Below are positions 9,207 to 17,892 of a stretch of 64,000 nt of DNA, in pieces; position 1 is the first letter of the stretch; each line of letters starts with the position of its first letter. The stretch is from assembly GCA_035571515.1 (NCBI GenBank), contig DATNCQ010000057.1, positions 1-64,000 of the forward strand. The letters are read 5' to 3'. Position numbers and translations under genes: made by a program. The stretch is from Gp6-AA40 sp035571515 (GTDB lineage Bacteria; Acidobacteriota; Vicinamibacteria; Vicinamibacterales; UBA2999). The notes under the pieces were generated by a model that worked only from the letters and a program-made list of their open reading frames with translations, was not told the DNA's origin and did no database searches.

Positions 9207-10132
9207 ACGCCACCGATGACCTGCAGGAGTACCTCACCGCGCGGCGATCGGAAATCGACGCCGCCCTTCTGGCAGCGCTTCCGAACGGGCCGAACTGCCC
9301 GGCCAGCGTGGCCGACGCGATGCGCTACAGCGTCACCGCCGGCGGCAAGCGGCTGCGGCCGATTCTCTGTCTGGCGAGCGCCGAGGCGGTCGGCGGCGAC
9401 TACCGCGCGGCGATCCCCGCCGCCTGCGCCCTCGAATTCATCCACACCTACTCGCTGATTCACGACGACCTGCCGGCGATGGACAACGACACGCTGCGCC
9501 GCGGCCAGCCGACGCTGCACGTGGTCGCCGGCGAGGGGATGGCGATTCTGGCCGGCGACGGACTGCTCACCGAGGCGTTCGCGCTGATGGCGCGCGAGCC
9601 GAAGAGCGTCGATCAGGACGTCCTGGCGCGTAAGGTGCGCATCATCGGCATCATCGCGACGGGAGCGGGCGCCGCGGGAATGGTCGGCGGCCAGGCGATC
9701 GATCTCGCGTGCGTGACCCCCGATCGCAGCGGCGCGCTGCCCCCGCCGCTCGACCCGGACGGGTTGCGCGCCATGCACGCACGCAAGACCGGCGCGCTCA
9801 TCCGCGCGTCGGCGATGTCGGGCGCGGTCATGGGCGGCGGCAGCAACGCGCAGATCGACGCCATCGACGTCGCGGCGTCCGAGTTCGGCCTCGCGTTCCA
9901 GATTGTCGACGACGTGCTGGACGTGGAAGGCGCGTCGGCGGAGCTCGGGAAGACGGCCGGCAAGGACGCGGCCGCCGGCAAGCCCACGTATCCCGCGCTC
10001 TACGGCCTCGACGCGTCGAAGCGGATGGCGCACGAGTGCCTCGAGCGCGCGGCGGCGGCGCTCGCGTCGGTCAAGCTGGCGGACTCGCGACTGCTGCAGA
10101 TCGGCCGCTGGATCGTCGACCGCTCGAACTAG
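9203..10132 (+). CDS. ispA: Short-chain polyprenyl (farnesyl-type) diphosphate synthase
   Basis: Isoprenoid chain-elongating synthase condensing IPP with allylic diphosphates. The 309-residue product has the first Asp-rich motif DDLPAMD at 88-94 and the second FQIVDDVLD near 235, plus GGKRLRP at about 47-53. The sequence before the first motif (HTYSLIHDD) resembles bacterial farnesyl-diphosphate synthases, although geranylgeranyl product cannot be excluded. It sits in the common xseA-xseB-ispA-tlyA-nadK arrangement; dxs, often found between ispA and tlyA, is absent here. Confidence 0.93.
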   Translation: MNATDDLQEYLTARRSEIDAALLAALPNGPNCPASVADAMRYSVTAGGKRLRPILCLASAEAVGGDYRAAIPAACALEFIHTYSLIHDDLPAMDNDTLRRGQPTLHVVAGEGMAILAGDGLLTEAFALMAREPKSVDQDVLARKVRIIGIIATGAGAAGMVGGQAIDLACVTPDRSGALPPPLDPDGLRAMHARKTGALIRASAMSGAVMGGGSNAQIDAIDVAASEFGLAFQIVDDVLDVEGASAELGKTAGKDAAAGKPTYPALYGLDASKRMAHECLERAAAALASVKLADSRLLQIGRWIVDRSN

Positions 10133-10135
10133 AAC

Positions 10136-10861
10136 GTGCGCGTCCGCCTGGACCAACTGGTCGTCGAGAAGGGGCTCGCCCCCTCGCGCGAGCGCGCGCG
10201 GGCGCTGATCCTCGCCGGGCAGGTCAACGTCGACGGCCAGCCGCAGACGAAGGCCGGCACCCAGGTCGATGCCGCGGCCGACGTCACGCTCATCGCCCCG
10301 GACCATCCCTACGTCGGACGCGGGGGCCTCAAGCTGGCGCACGCGCTGGAGGCGTTCGGCATCGCCGTCGAAGGCCGCGAGGCGCTCGACATCGGCGCCT
10401 CGACGGGCGGCTTCACCGACGTCCTCCTCAAGCGCGGCGCCACCCGCGTCATCGCACTCGACGTCGGCCACGGGCAGATCGACTGGACGCTGCGCAACGA
10501 TCCCCGCGTCGTCGTGATCGAACATTTCAACGCGCGCCGCCTGCAGCTGTCGGATCTCCCGGGGCCGGTGGACCTCGTGACCATCGACGTCTCCTTCATC
10601 TCGCTGCGCCAGATCCTGCCCGTGGTGCCGCCGCTGCTGCGCGGGGGCGCCGACGTGATCGCGCTCGTCAAGCCGCAGTTCGAGGCGGGACGCGGCGAGA
10701 TTCGCAAGGGCGTCATCCGCGACGCCGAGGTCCAGTCGCGCGTCGTCGACGAAGTCTCCGCCGCGGCGCGTGAGGTAGGATTGAGCCCCGTGGCCTCGAC
10801 GCCGTCGCCGATCACCGGCGCGAAGGGCAACGTCGAGTTCCTGCTGCACCTTCGCTCATGA
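10136..10861 (+). CDS. tlyA: TlyA-family rRNA 2'-O-methyltransferase
   Basis: S4 RNA-binding domain at residues 1-62 (RVRLDQLVVEKGLAPSRERA) joined to an FtsJ/RrmJ-like Rossmann methyltransferase. The SAM-binding motif LDIGASTGGFTDVLL is near residues 84-98 and VDLVTIDVSFISLR near 145. The family methylates 2'-O of C residues in 16S and/or 23S rRNA (capreomycin sensitivity in mycobacteria). It starts at a GTG three bases after ispA and overlaps nadK by ATGA (10858-10861), so ispA-tlyA-nadK form one coupled unit. Confidence 0.95.
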   Translation: MRVRLDQLVVEKGLAPSRERARALILAGQVNVDGQPQTKAGTQVDAAADVTLIAPDHPYVGRGGLKLAHALEAFGIAVEGREALDIGASTGGFTDVLLKRGATRVIALDVGHGQIDWTLRNDPRVVVIEHFNARRLQLSDLPGPVDLVTIDVSFISLRQILPVVPPLLRGGADVIALVKPQFEAGRGEIRKGVIRDAEVQSRVVDEVSAAAREVGLSPVASTPSPITGAKGNVEFLLHLRS

Positions 10862-11739
10862 CAGCACGCATCCAGCGCGCCGGCATCGTCGCCAAGCAGG
10901 GGCTTGCCGCGTCGGCGCTGCTGACCCGCCTCGGCGACTGGCTGCACGGCCATGGCGTGACCCCCGTCTTCGAAAGCGAGACCGCGGCGCTTGCCGGCAC
11001 GCCGCGCGACGGCACGTTCTCGCGGGAGAATCTCCCCGCGCAAGTCGATCTGATCGTCGTCCTCGGCGGCGACGGGACGCTGCTCGCCATGGCGGATCGA
11101 ACCGCGCAGGCCGGGCGCGATATCCCGATTCTCGGCGTGAACTTCGGCAGCCTCGGATTCCTCACCGAGATCCGCATCGACGAGCTGTTCGCGTCGCTCG
11201 AAGCGGTCGTGAACGGCACCGCGACCTACGACGAACGCCTGATGCTCGCCGCCACCGCGTCGCTGCGCGGCAAGCCGGACGAAACACGCGTCGTGCTGAA
11301 CGACGTCGTGTTCACCAAGGGCGCCCTGTCGCGGATGATCGAACTATCGGTCTCGGTCAGCGGCCGCTTCGTCACCTGCGTCAAGGCCGACGGCCTCATC
11401 ATCGCCAGCGCGACGGGCTCGACGGCGTACAACCTCGCCGCCGGCGGACCCATCGTGCACCCGTCAGTCGACGCGCTGCTGCTGACGCCCATCGCGCCGC
11501 ACACGCTCACCAACCGGCCGGTCGTCATTCCCGGCGACGCGGAGGTCGAGGTCCGCCCCGAAGCGCCCTACGGCGCCGAAGACGTGTTCGTCACCTATGA
11601 CGGGCAGTACGGGTATCCCGTGCACGAAGGCGACGTCATTCGCGTGAAGAAAGCACCGCAACCGCTCCGCCTCGTCAAGGCGCCGGCGCGCGGCTACTTC
11701 GAGCTGCTCCGCGAGAAATTGAAGTGGGGCGAACGGTAG
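10858..11739 (+). CDS. nadK: NAD kinase
   Basis: Phosphorylates NAD to NADP. The 293-residue product shows the GGDGTLLAMAD motif near 70, VNFGSLGFLTE near 100, the SATGSTAYNLAAGGP signature near 185, and VTYDGQ in the C-terminal half, all diagnostic. It starts with an ATG overlapping the tlyA stop. The gene ends next to a TTGGTGG-type word repeat that also encodes the C-terminal end of the convergent mltG. Confidence 0.96.
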   Translation: MTARIQRAGIVAKQGLAASALLTRLGDWLHGHGVTPVFESETAALAGTPRDGTFSRENLPAQVDLIVVLGGDGTLLAMADRTAQAGRDIPILGVNFGSLGFLTEIRIDELFASLEAVVNGTATYDERLMLAATASLRGKPDETRVVLNDVVFTKGALSRMIELSVSVSGRFVTCVKADGLIIASATGSTAYNLAAGGPIVHPSVDALLLTPIAPHTLTNRPVVIPGDAEVEVRPEAPYGAEDVFVTYDGQYGYPVHEGDVIRVKKAPQPLRLVKAPARGYFELLREKLKWGER

Positions 11740-11762
11740 TTGGTGGTCAGTGGTTGGTGGTT
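11738..11762. repeat. AGTTGGTGGT word repeat at the nadK/mltG junction
   Basis: Degenerate tandem of TAGTTGGTGGTCAGTGGTTGG between two convergent genes. It is the same word family as 22484-22514 after pheT. It overlaps the mltG 3' end and gives that protein its terminal TTNH. No T-run is present, so a terminator role is not shown. Confidence 0.55.
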
Positions 11763-12823
11763 GCCCTGCCGACTGTCGCCGCCGCGGCGCGCTGCTTGCG
11801 AAAGTACTCGACCTGAAACGTCCTGACGTTTGCCGAGTGCTCGGCGAAATCCGTCGCGAACGCGTGTGAGCCGTCGTTGCGGCTGACGAAGTAGAGATAC
11901 GGCGCGTCGGCCGGCATGAGCGCGGCCTCGAGCGCGGCCTTCCCCGGCGACGCGATCGGACCGGGCGGCAGGCCCGGATTCTTGTACGTGTTGTACGGCG
12001 AATCCATCGCCAGGTCGTCGCGCCGGATGTTGCCGTCGTAGCGGTGCGCCTTCTCGAGCGCGTAGACGATGGTCGGGTCGGTCTGCAGCGGCATCCCGAT
12101 CTTCATCCGGTTCCGGAAGACCGCCGCCACGAGTGGCCGTTCCTCGCCCCTGCCCGTTTCCTTCTCGACGATCGACGCCAGCGTCACGACCTGCCGCATC
12201 GTCAGGCCCTCGGCCGCGGCACGCGTGCGCATCTCCTCGCCGTAGACCGCGCGGAATCGATCGACCATCGCGGCGATGAGGCGCGATGCGGGCACGTGCC
12301 TCGGCATCGCGTAGGTCTCCGGGAAGAGGTAGCCTTCGAGGTCGGGCGCCGCCGGATCGAGATCGCGGATGCGTTCGGGCGATCGTGCCGCCTGCACGAA
12401 GTCGCTCGCCCGGCCGAAGCCGTTGGTCTCGTACAGCTTCGCCATCTCCTCGATCGTCAGCCCCTCGGGGAACGTGATGCGCTGCGTGTAGACGTCGCCG
12501 CGTACGAGCACGTCGATGACATCGAGCGGCGTGACCGCGCGATCGAACCGGTACTCTCCGGCCTTGAGGCTGCGGCCGCGACCGCTCCACCAGACCGCGG
12601 CGCGGAACAGGCGCGGATCGCGGACGACGTGCGCGTCGGCGAGCGTGCGGCCGATTTCGCCGCTCGCGGCGCCCTGGCGAATGGTGACGAATTGTTCGGC
12701 CCCGCCGTACCCCTTGTAGGACTCGTGCATACCGCTCCAGCCTAGCCATACCGCAACGGCGGCGGCGCCGGACGAGAGCACGATGATGAGCGCAACAAGG
12801 GCGAAAATCTTACGCACGGCCAT
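11747..12823 (-). CDS. mltG: Endolytic murein transglycosylase MltG
   Basis: YceG-family membrane-anchored lytic transglycosylase that cuts nascent glycan strands and so terminates them. The 358-residue protein from the ATG at 12823 has a single N-terminal membrane segment (residues 5-28), a LysM-like region, and a YceG domain with the catalytic Glu220 in LASIVEKETG. It also has YLFPETY and the C-terminal LPPGPIASPGKAALEAAL motif. It overlaps ruvX by 14 bases at its 5' end, forming a ruvX-mltG unit, a pairing seen widely. Confidence 0.95.
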   Translation of the reverse strand: MAVRKIFALVALIIVLSSGAAAVAVWLGWSGMHESYKGYGGAEQFVTIRQGAASGEIGRTLADAHVVRDPRLFRAAVWWSGRGRSLKAGEYRFDRAVTPLDVIDVLVRGDVYTQRITFPEGLTIEEMAKLYETNGFGRASDFVQAARSPERIRDLDPAAPDLEGYLFPETYAMPRHVPASRLIAAMVDRFRAVYGEEMRTRAAAEGLTMRQVVTLASIVEKETGRGEERPLVAAVFRNRMKIGMPLQTDPTIVYALEKAHRYDGNIRRDDLAMDSPYNTYKNPGLPPGPIASPGKAALEAALMPADAPYLYFVSRNDGSHAFATDFAEHSANVRTFQVEYFRKQRAAAATVGRATTNH

Positions 12824-13238
12824 CAAGGTAGTCCTGCAGGATGACTGCCGCCGCGGCCGCATCCAGCCGTGCCTTACGCGAGCGCCAGTCCTTGTCCCTC
12901 AGCGCGAGACGGCTCTCGGCCTCGCGGCTCGAGAGCCGCTCGTCCTGAAATGTGATCGGAAGTGCGGTTTTCGTTTCCAGCCGTCGCGCGAACTGCTGCA
13001 CGCGCGGCGTCATCTCGGTCGGCGATCCATCGAGCCGGCGAGGCAGCCCGACGACGATGGCGCCGATGCCGTCCTCCTCGGCGGCGAGCCGCGCAATCTC
13101 GCTCGAGACGACATCGAGCGCATCCACCTCGAGACCGCTCGGGCGGAGCACGCCAAGCGGACGAGCGAGTGTGCCGGTCACATCGCTGACCGCGATGCCG
13201 ATGCGCCGCTCACCGATGTCGAGCCCCACGAACCGCAT
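12810..13238 (-). CDS. ruvX: Holliday junction resolvase-like RuvX (YqgF)
   Basis: RNase H-fold nuclease of the YqgF family, implicated in 16S rRNA 5'-end maturation and proposed as a Holliday resolvase. The 142-residue product begins MRFVGLDIGERRIGIAVSD, contains IVVGLPRRLDGS, FQDERLSSREAE and ends with KARLDAAAAAVILQDYLDG, matching conserved acidic positions. The start at 13238 is fixed by homology; the larger open frame upstream on this strand is a shadow of the EnvC-like gene. It is divergent from that gene with about 20 bases between them. Confidence 0.95.
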   Translation of the reverse strand: MRFVGLDIGERRIGIAVSDVTGTLARPLGVLRPSGLEVDALDVVSSEIARLAAEEDGIGAIVVGLPRRLDGSPTEMTPRVQQFARRLETKTALPITFQDERLSSREAESRLALRDKDWRSRKARLDAAAAAVILQDYLDGRA

Positions 13239-13259
13239 GGCTGACTCTATACTAGCCGT

Positions 13260-14405
13260 GTGGTGATGCACGGATCGCGAACCGAACGGGTTCGCGCCGC
13301 ACCGGCGCTCGGAGTCTTCGCCGCAGCGGCTGTCGGCGTGATCGCGATCGTGGCGGCAGCGATGGCCCAGTCGGATCGCGCCGCGACCGACGCCATGGCG
13401 CGCCGCGTCAACGAGCGGATTCGCGCGCTGCAGGCGGAGGCCGATCGGCTCGCCTCGCAGTCGCGGACGCTGCTCGGCGATCTGCGGCAGCTCGAGATCC
13501 AGCGCGACATCGCGGCGGAGACGGTGAAGACCGCGAACGCGACGCTCGCGCAGGCGCAGGCCGGGCTGCAGCAGGCGACAGACCGCCTCGCCGCGCTCGA
13601 GCAGCAGCGCGAAGCACAGCTGCCGGATCTCAAGGTCCGCCTCGTCGACATCTACAAGCGCGGCCGCGGCGGCTACGCGCGGATGCTGCTCGACGTGCAC
13701 GGCGTGCGCGAGTTCGCGCGCGCGCTGCGCGCGGTGGCGGCACTCACCACGATCAACGACACGCGCATTTCCGAGCACCGCCACACGCTGGAGAATCTGC
13801 GGCACGAGCGCGACGCGATGCAGCAGCGGACGCGCGAGCTCGAAGCGGCGGCCAAAGACGCGGACCGGGCGCGCCTGGCGTCGCAGCGGGCGATCGCCGC
13901 GCGCGAGGCGCTCCTGACGCAAATCGACCAGCGTCGCGACCTCAACGCCCAGCTCGCGGGCGAGCTCGACGTCGCCTACCGGCGGCTGCAGGACCAGCTC
14001 GCCAACGCCGCCGCCGGCAGGCCGGCGGAAGCCGTCGCCGTCCCGCTCGCATCGTTCCGCGGCGCGCTCGATTGGCCGGTCGCCGGGCGGTTCACGCGCG
14101 CCAGGAACGGCATCGAAATCAGCGCGCCCGAGGGGACGCCCGTGGCCGCCGTCCACCCCGGCACCGTGGACTACGCCGATGCCTTCAGCGGCTTCGGCAA
14201 CATGGTGATCGTCGATCACGGCGGAAATTACTTCTCCCTCTATGGCTACCTCGCCTCCGCGGAGGTCGCCCGGGGCGACCATGTGGACGCCGGAACCCAG
14301 CTGGGGCGGGTCGGAACGGCCCCGACCGGCCCCCCTTCCTTGTATTTCGAGCTTCGCGTCGACGGGCGTTCCGTGGATCCCCTACAATGGCTAAAGGCCC
14401 GGTAA
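13260..14405 (+). CDS. EnvC-like murein hydrolase activator (coiled coil plus degenerate LytM domain)
   Basis: Exported protein with a signal/anchor segment at residues 15-37, long coiled coils at about 40-265 rich in Ala/Arg/Leu heptads, and a C-terminal M23/LytM domain at about 283-378 (FTRARNGIEISAP, GNMVIVDHGGNYFSLYGYL). Active M23 enzymes have His and Asp in H-x-G-I-D and a final H-x-H. Here these are Asn-Gly-Ile-Glu and Tyr-Gly-Tyr, so the domain is expected to activate amidases rather than cut peptidoglycan, as E. coli EnvC does. A TATACT at 13248-13253 lies just upstream, suggesting a leaderless start at GTG 13260 (or ATG 13266). It is followed by the S41 gene. Confidence 0.85.
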   Translation: MVMHGSRTERVRAAPALGVFAAAAVGVIAIVAAAMAQSDRAATDAMARRVNERIRALQAEADRLASQSRTLLGDLRQLEIQRDIAAETVKTANATLAQAQAGLQQATDRLAALEQQREAQLPDLKVRLVDIYKRGRGGYARMLLDVHGVREFARALRAVAALTTINDTRISEHRHTLENLRHERDAMQQRTRELEAAAKDADRARLASQRAIAAREALLTQIDQRRDLNAQLAGELDVAYRRLQDQLANAAAGRPAEAVAVPLASFRGALDWPVAGRFTRARNGIEISAPEGTPVAAVHPGTVDYADAFSGFGNMVIVDHGGNYFSLYGYLASAEVARGDHVDAGTQLGRVGTAPTGPPSLYFELRVDGRSVDPLQWLKAR

Positions 14406-14430
14406 ATTCAAGGCAGTTGGAAGTTTTTTT

Positions 14431-15594
14431 ATGACATCACGCACACGCCTCTGGGTGCTCCTGATATCGACGCCCGTCATCGCCTTCGCCATCATCGGCG
14501 GCTACCTCGGCCAGGCGATGACGAAGGACGACACCTATCAGCATCTGCGCGTGTTCGAGGATGTCGTGTCGCTCGTGCTCAACAACTACGTCGAGGAAGT
14601 TGACGTCAAGAAGGCGATGAAGGGGGCGATGAACGGCCTCGCGGACAACCTCGACGCCGACAGCGCGTTCCTCCCGTCGAACGTCGCTTCCGCCTACGAA
14701 GCCAACACACCGGCCGGTCCCGCCGACGTCGGCCTCGACTTGAGCCGCCAGTATTACCTGCGCATCGTCTCGGTTCGCGACGCCTCGCCCGCCGCGAAAG
14801 CGGGCCTTCGGACCGGCGACTTCATCCGCGCCATCGACAAGCGCTCGACCAAGGACATCTCGATCTACGAAGGCGAGCGGCTGCTGCACGGCCAGGCCGG
14901 GACGAAGGTGTCGCTGCTCGTCATCCGCGGCAACGCCGCCGACCCGCACGAAGTGGAGTTGACGCGCGAGCGCGTCACGGTTCCCGAGATGACCTCGAAG
15001 ATGGCCGACGCGATGACCGGCTACATCCACGTCTTCGAGTTCTCGCGCCGGGCGCCCGTGCAGTTGAAGCAGGCGGTCGACGCGCTGGCGAAGACGGGCG
15101 CCAGCCGTTACGTCATCGACCTCCGCGGCGCCACGCGCGGCGACCTGGACGACGGCCTGGCCGCGGCGCGGCTGTTCGTGAAAATGGGAACGCTGGTGAT
15201 CCGCGAGACCAAGGGGAACAAGGAGACCGTCGCGACGCAGACCGGAGACGGCGCGGTGACCGCGCCGGTGGTCCTGCTCGTCGATCAGAGCACCGCGCGC
15301 GCGGGCGAGGTGTTCGCCGCGGCGCTCGACGGCAACAAGCGCGCGGAGATGATTGGCGAGCACACGCTCGGCAGCGCCGCGCGGCAGAAGTTCGTGAAGC
15401 TTCCCGACGGCAGCGCGATGCTGCTGTCCTACGTCCGTTACCTCGCGCCGAACGGCAACGCGATTCACGAGAAGGGCCTGCAGCCCGAAGTGCCCGTGGA
15501 CGAACCGGACGTGGAGTTCGGCGCGACCGCTCCGGCCACCGACGTGACGCTGCAGCGCGCGCTCGAGTACTTCACCCAGAAAAAAGCCGCGTAG
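14431..15594 (+). CDS. S41/CtpA-family PDZ protease homologue, apparently catalytically degenerate
   Basis: C-terminal processing peptidase family, commonly paired with EnvC. The 387-residue product has an N-terminal membrane segment (8-30), a helical region, a PDZ domain at about 98-180 (RDASPAAKAGLRTGDFIRAI) and an S41 fold at about 190-350. In active enzymes the nucleophile lies in GSASASEI and the general-base Lys in FGKGTVQ. The aligned segments here are QSTARAGEV (286-294) and LGSAARQ (313-319), with Thr/Arg/Gly and Ser at those positions. The usual RNNPGG turn is also altered (RGATRGD). A scaffold or regulatory role is therefore more likely than proteolysis. Confidence 0.85.
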   Translation: MTSRTRLWVLLISTPVIAFAIIGGYLGQAMTKDDTYQHLRVFEDVVSLVLNNYVEEVDVKKAMKGAMNGLADNLDADSAFLPSNVASAYEANTPAGPADVGLDLSRQYYLRIVSVRDASPAAKAGLRTGDFIRAIDKRSTKDISIYEGERLLHGQAGTKVSLLVIRGNAADPHEVELTRERVTVPEMTSKMADAMTGYIHVFEFSRRAPVQLKQAVDALAKTGASRYVIDLRGATRGDLDDGLAAARLFVKMGTLVIRETKGNKETVATQTGDGAVTAPVVLLVDQSTARAGEVFAAALDGNKRAEMIGEHTLGSAARQKFVKLPDGSAMLLSYVRYLAPNGNAIHEKGLQPEVPVDEPDVEFGATAPATDVTLQRALEYFTQKKAA

Positions 15595-15716
15595 CCCCTC
15601 GATTCGCGTCACTCAATCGAAGCAAGCGGCGAACGAACTCCACGCAGGTCCGGCGTGAGCCGGAGCTCGCTGTTGTATACTGGCGGTTCGGGTTAAAGCC
15701 TGAATTCGCAACAGAT

Positions 15717-15793
15717 AGGCGCGTAGCTCAGTTGGTTAGAGCGCCTCCCTGACACGGAGGAGGTCAGTGGTTCGAGTCCACCCGCGCCTACCA
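15717..15793 (+). tRNA. tRNA-Val(GAC)
   Basis: Full cloverleaf of 77 bases with encoded CCA. The acceptor stem AGGCGCG pairs with CGCGCCT, the D arm is GCTC...GAGC, the anticodon stem CCTCC/GGAGG encloses the loop CTGACAC with anticodon GAC, and the T arm has TTCGAGT. The outermost T-stem pair is A-C. A TATACT at 15676-15681 is a plausible -10 box, without a convincing -35. Confidence 0.95.
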
Positions 15794-15798
15794 GAATG

Positions 15799-15908
15799 AA
15801 GTGGAAAAGTGGAAGAAGTTCAAAAGTGGAAAAGTAAGTTTGAAAGTTGTGGCGAGCACACTTTGAACTTACTTTTCCACTTCTTCCACTTTTCCACTTT
15901 TCCACTTC
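15799..15908. repeat. Inverted AGTGGAAAAG word repeat abutting the thrS start
   Basis: Arms at 15799-15848 and 15859-15908, each about 50 bases of degenerate AAGTGGAAAAGTGG-type units or the complement, with a 10-base loop. The right arm ends one base before the thrS ATG, leaving no recognisable Shine-Dalgarno outside the structure. In RNA this would be a very long, A-U-rich-bulged hairpin directly before thrS. No T-box features are seen. Confidence 0.75.
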
Positions 15909-15909
15909 G

Positions 15910-17868
15910 ATGAGTCAGGTCACGATCACATTACCGGATGGATCCAGTCGCGCTGTGTCCGCGGGCACGCCCGTGCGCGACGTCGCGGCAGGGATCTCTC
16001 CCGGACTTGCGAAAGCGGCCTACGCCGCCGTCGTCGACGGCAAGCTCGTGGACCTCTCGCATCCGCTCGAGAAGGATTCGGCGGTTCGCATCGTCACCGA
16101 CAAGAGTCCCGAGGCGCTTGCGCTGCTGCGTCACAGCACGGCGCACCTGATGGCCGCGGCGGTCACGAACCTGTTTCCCGGCGCGCAGTGCGGCATCGGG
16201 CCGGCCACCGACGAGGGCTTCTTCTACGACTTCATCGTCGATCGGCCGTTCGTGCCGGAGGATCTCGCGGCGATCGAAAACAGGATGAAGGAGCTGGCGC
16301 AGCAGGACCTGCCGTACGAGCGGCAGCTGTGGCCGCGCGACGAGGCGAAGCGGTTCTTCGCCAGCCGCGGCGAGCCGCTGAAAGTGCAGCTGATCGACGA
16401 GAAGACCGAGGGGCAGCAGGAAGTCTCCTGCTACACGATCAGGGACAGGGAGACGTTCGTCGACTTCTGCGTCGGCCCGCACGTGCCGAGCACGAACAAG
16501 CTGAAGGCGTTCAAGCTGCTCAGCACGTCGAACGCGTACTGGAAGGGCGACGCGCGCAACGCGCCGATGCAGCGCATCTACGGGACGGCGTTCGCGGCCG
16601 AGAAGGACCTGAAGGCGTACCTCGCGCAGATCGAGGAAGCGAAGAAGCGCGATCACCGCAAGCTCGGAAAAGAGCTCGGCCTCTTCATGTTCCACCCGTG
16701 GGCGCCGGGTTCGGCGTTCTGGTTCCACAAGGGAACGACGCTCTACAACACGCTCGCCAACTACATGCGCGACGTGCTCTTCCCCGCCGGCTACGTCGAG
16801 GTGAAGGCGCCGCTGATGTTCAACAAGGCGCTGTGGGAGCAGTCGGGCCACTGGAGCCACTACCGGCAGAACATGTTCCTCATCGAATCCGAAGGCGAGA
16901 CGATGAGCCTGAAGCCGATGAACTGCCCGGGCCACTTCCTGATGTACGCGAGCACGACGCACAGCTATCGCGACCTGCCCGTGCGCTTCCACGAGCAGTC
17001 GCCGCTGCATCGCAACGAGGCGTCGGGCGTGCTGTCGGGCCTGACGCGCGTCCGCCAGTTCTCGCAGGACGACGCGCACTGCTTCGTGACGCAGGAACAG
17101 ATCGGCGAGGAGATCGAGCGCCTCATCCGTCTCGTGCAGCGCGTCTACGGCGACTTCGGGCTGCCGTTCACGGCGAAGCTCTCCACGCGGCCGGAGGAGT
17201 TTCTCGGCGAGGTCGCCACGTGGGACGACGCCGAGGCGCAGCTCAAGGAGGCGCTGGCGCGCGCCAACCTCGAATACACGCTGAACGAGGGCGACGGCGC
17301 GTTCTACGGCCCGAAGATCGATTTCGACGTCACGGACGCGATTGGCCGCAAGTGGCAGTGCGCGACGATCCAGCTCGATTACCAGCAGCCGGAGAATTTC
17401 GACCTGAAGTACATCGGCGCCGACAACGCCGAGCACCGCCCGATCGTGATTCACCGGGCGATCGTGGGGAGTTTCGAGCGGTTTATCGCCATCCTCATCG
17501 AGCACTACGCGGGCGCGTTCCCGCTCTGGCTGGCGCCCGTGCAGGCGATCGTGCTGCCGATCTCCGACCGCCACCAGGCGTATGCGGCGGCGGTTCGCGA
17601 CAAACTTGCTGCCGCCGGGCTTCGCGTCGAGCTCGACGACCGCCAGGAGAAGATTGGCTATAAGATCCGTGAGGCCCAGTTGCAGAAGGTCCCCTACATG
17701 CTCGTCACCGGGGATCGTGAAGCGGCCGAGGGCACGGTGTCGGTGCGCAGCCGGTCGGCGGGCGACCTCGGCGCGCGATCGATAGACGCGTTTATCGCGG
17801 CGGCGAGCGACGAGATCACGACGAAATCGCCGGGGATGGCCGCGCCGGCGGAGCAGAAAACTGCGTAG
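15910..17868 (+). CDS. thrS: Threonyl-tRNA synthetase
   Basis: Class II synthetase charging tRNA-Thr. The 652-residue product has the TGS domain at 1-62 (ITLPDGSSRAVSAGTPV), the editing domain with HSTAHLMAAAV and CVGPHVPST, the catalytic core with NCPGHFLMY, motif 2 RFHEQSPLHRNEASG and motif 3 IHRAIVGSFERFIAILIEHY, and the anticodon-binding domain with LPISDRHQAYA. The ATG at 15910 follows the inverted repeat directly. It is first in the thrS-infC-rpmI-rplT-pheS-pheT cluster typical of bacteria. The extra in-frame codons upstream are repeat sequence. Confidence 0.97.
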   Translation: MSQVTITLPDGSSRAVSAGTPVRDVAAGISPGLAKAAYAAVVDGKLVDLSHPLEKDSAVRIVTDKSPEALALLRHSTAHLMAAAVTNLFPGAQCGIGPATDEGFFYDFIVDRPFVPEDLAAIENRMKELAQQDLPYERQLWPRDEAKRFFASRGEPLKVQLIDEKTEGQQEVSCYTIRDRETFVDFCVGPHVPSTNKLKAFKLLSTSNAYWKGDARNAPMQRIYGTAFAAEKDLKAYLAQIEEAKKRDHRKLGKELGLFMFHPWAPGSAFWFHKGTTLYNTLANYMRDVLFPAGYVEVKAPLMFNKALWEQSGHWSHYRQNMFLIESEGETMSLKPMNCPGHFLMYASTTHSYRDLPVRFHEQSPLHRNEASGVLSGLTRVRQFSQDDAHCFVTQEQIGEEIERLIRLVQRVYGDFGLPFTAKLSTRPEEFLGEVATWDDAEAQLKEALARANLEYTLNEGDGAFYGPKIDFDVTDAIGRKWQCATIQLDYQQPENFDLKYIGADNAEHRPIVIHRAIVGSFERFIAILIEHYAGAFPLWLAPVQAIVLPISDRHQAYAAAVRDKLAAAGLRVELDDRQEKIGYKIREAQLQKVPYMLVTGDREAAEGTVSVRSRSAGDLGARSIDAFIAAASDEITTKSPGMAAPAEQKTA

Positions 17869-17892
17869 GCGCAGACGCAGGTAGGAGGACAT

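Noticed and set aside
12783..13244. 153-codon plus frame opposite ruvX/mltG
   Set aside because: Antisense shadow of ruvX, whose protein motifs are unambiguous.
15799..15908. T-box riboswitch before thrS
   Set aside because: There is no Stem I motifs, no T-box bulge and no terminator; the region is fully explained by the inverted word repeat.
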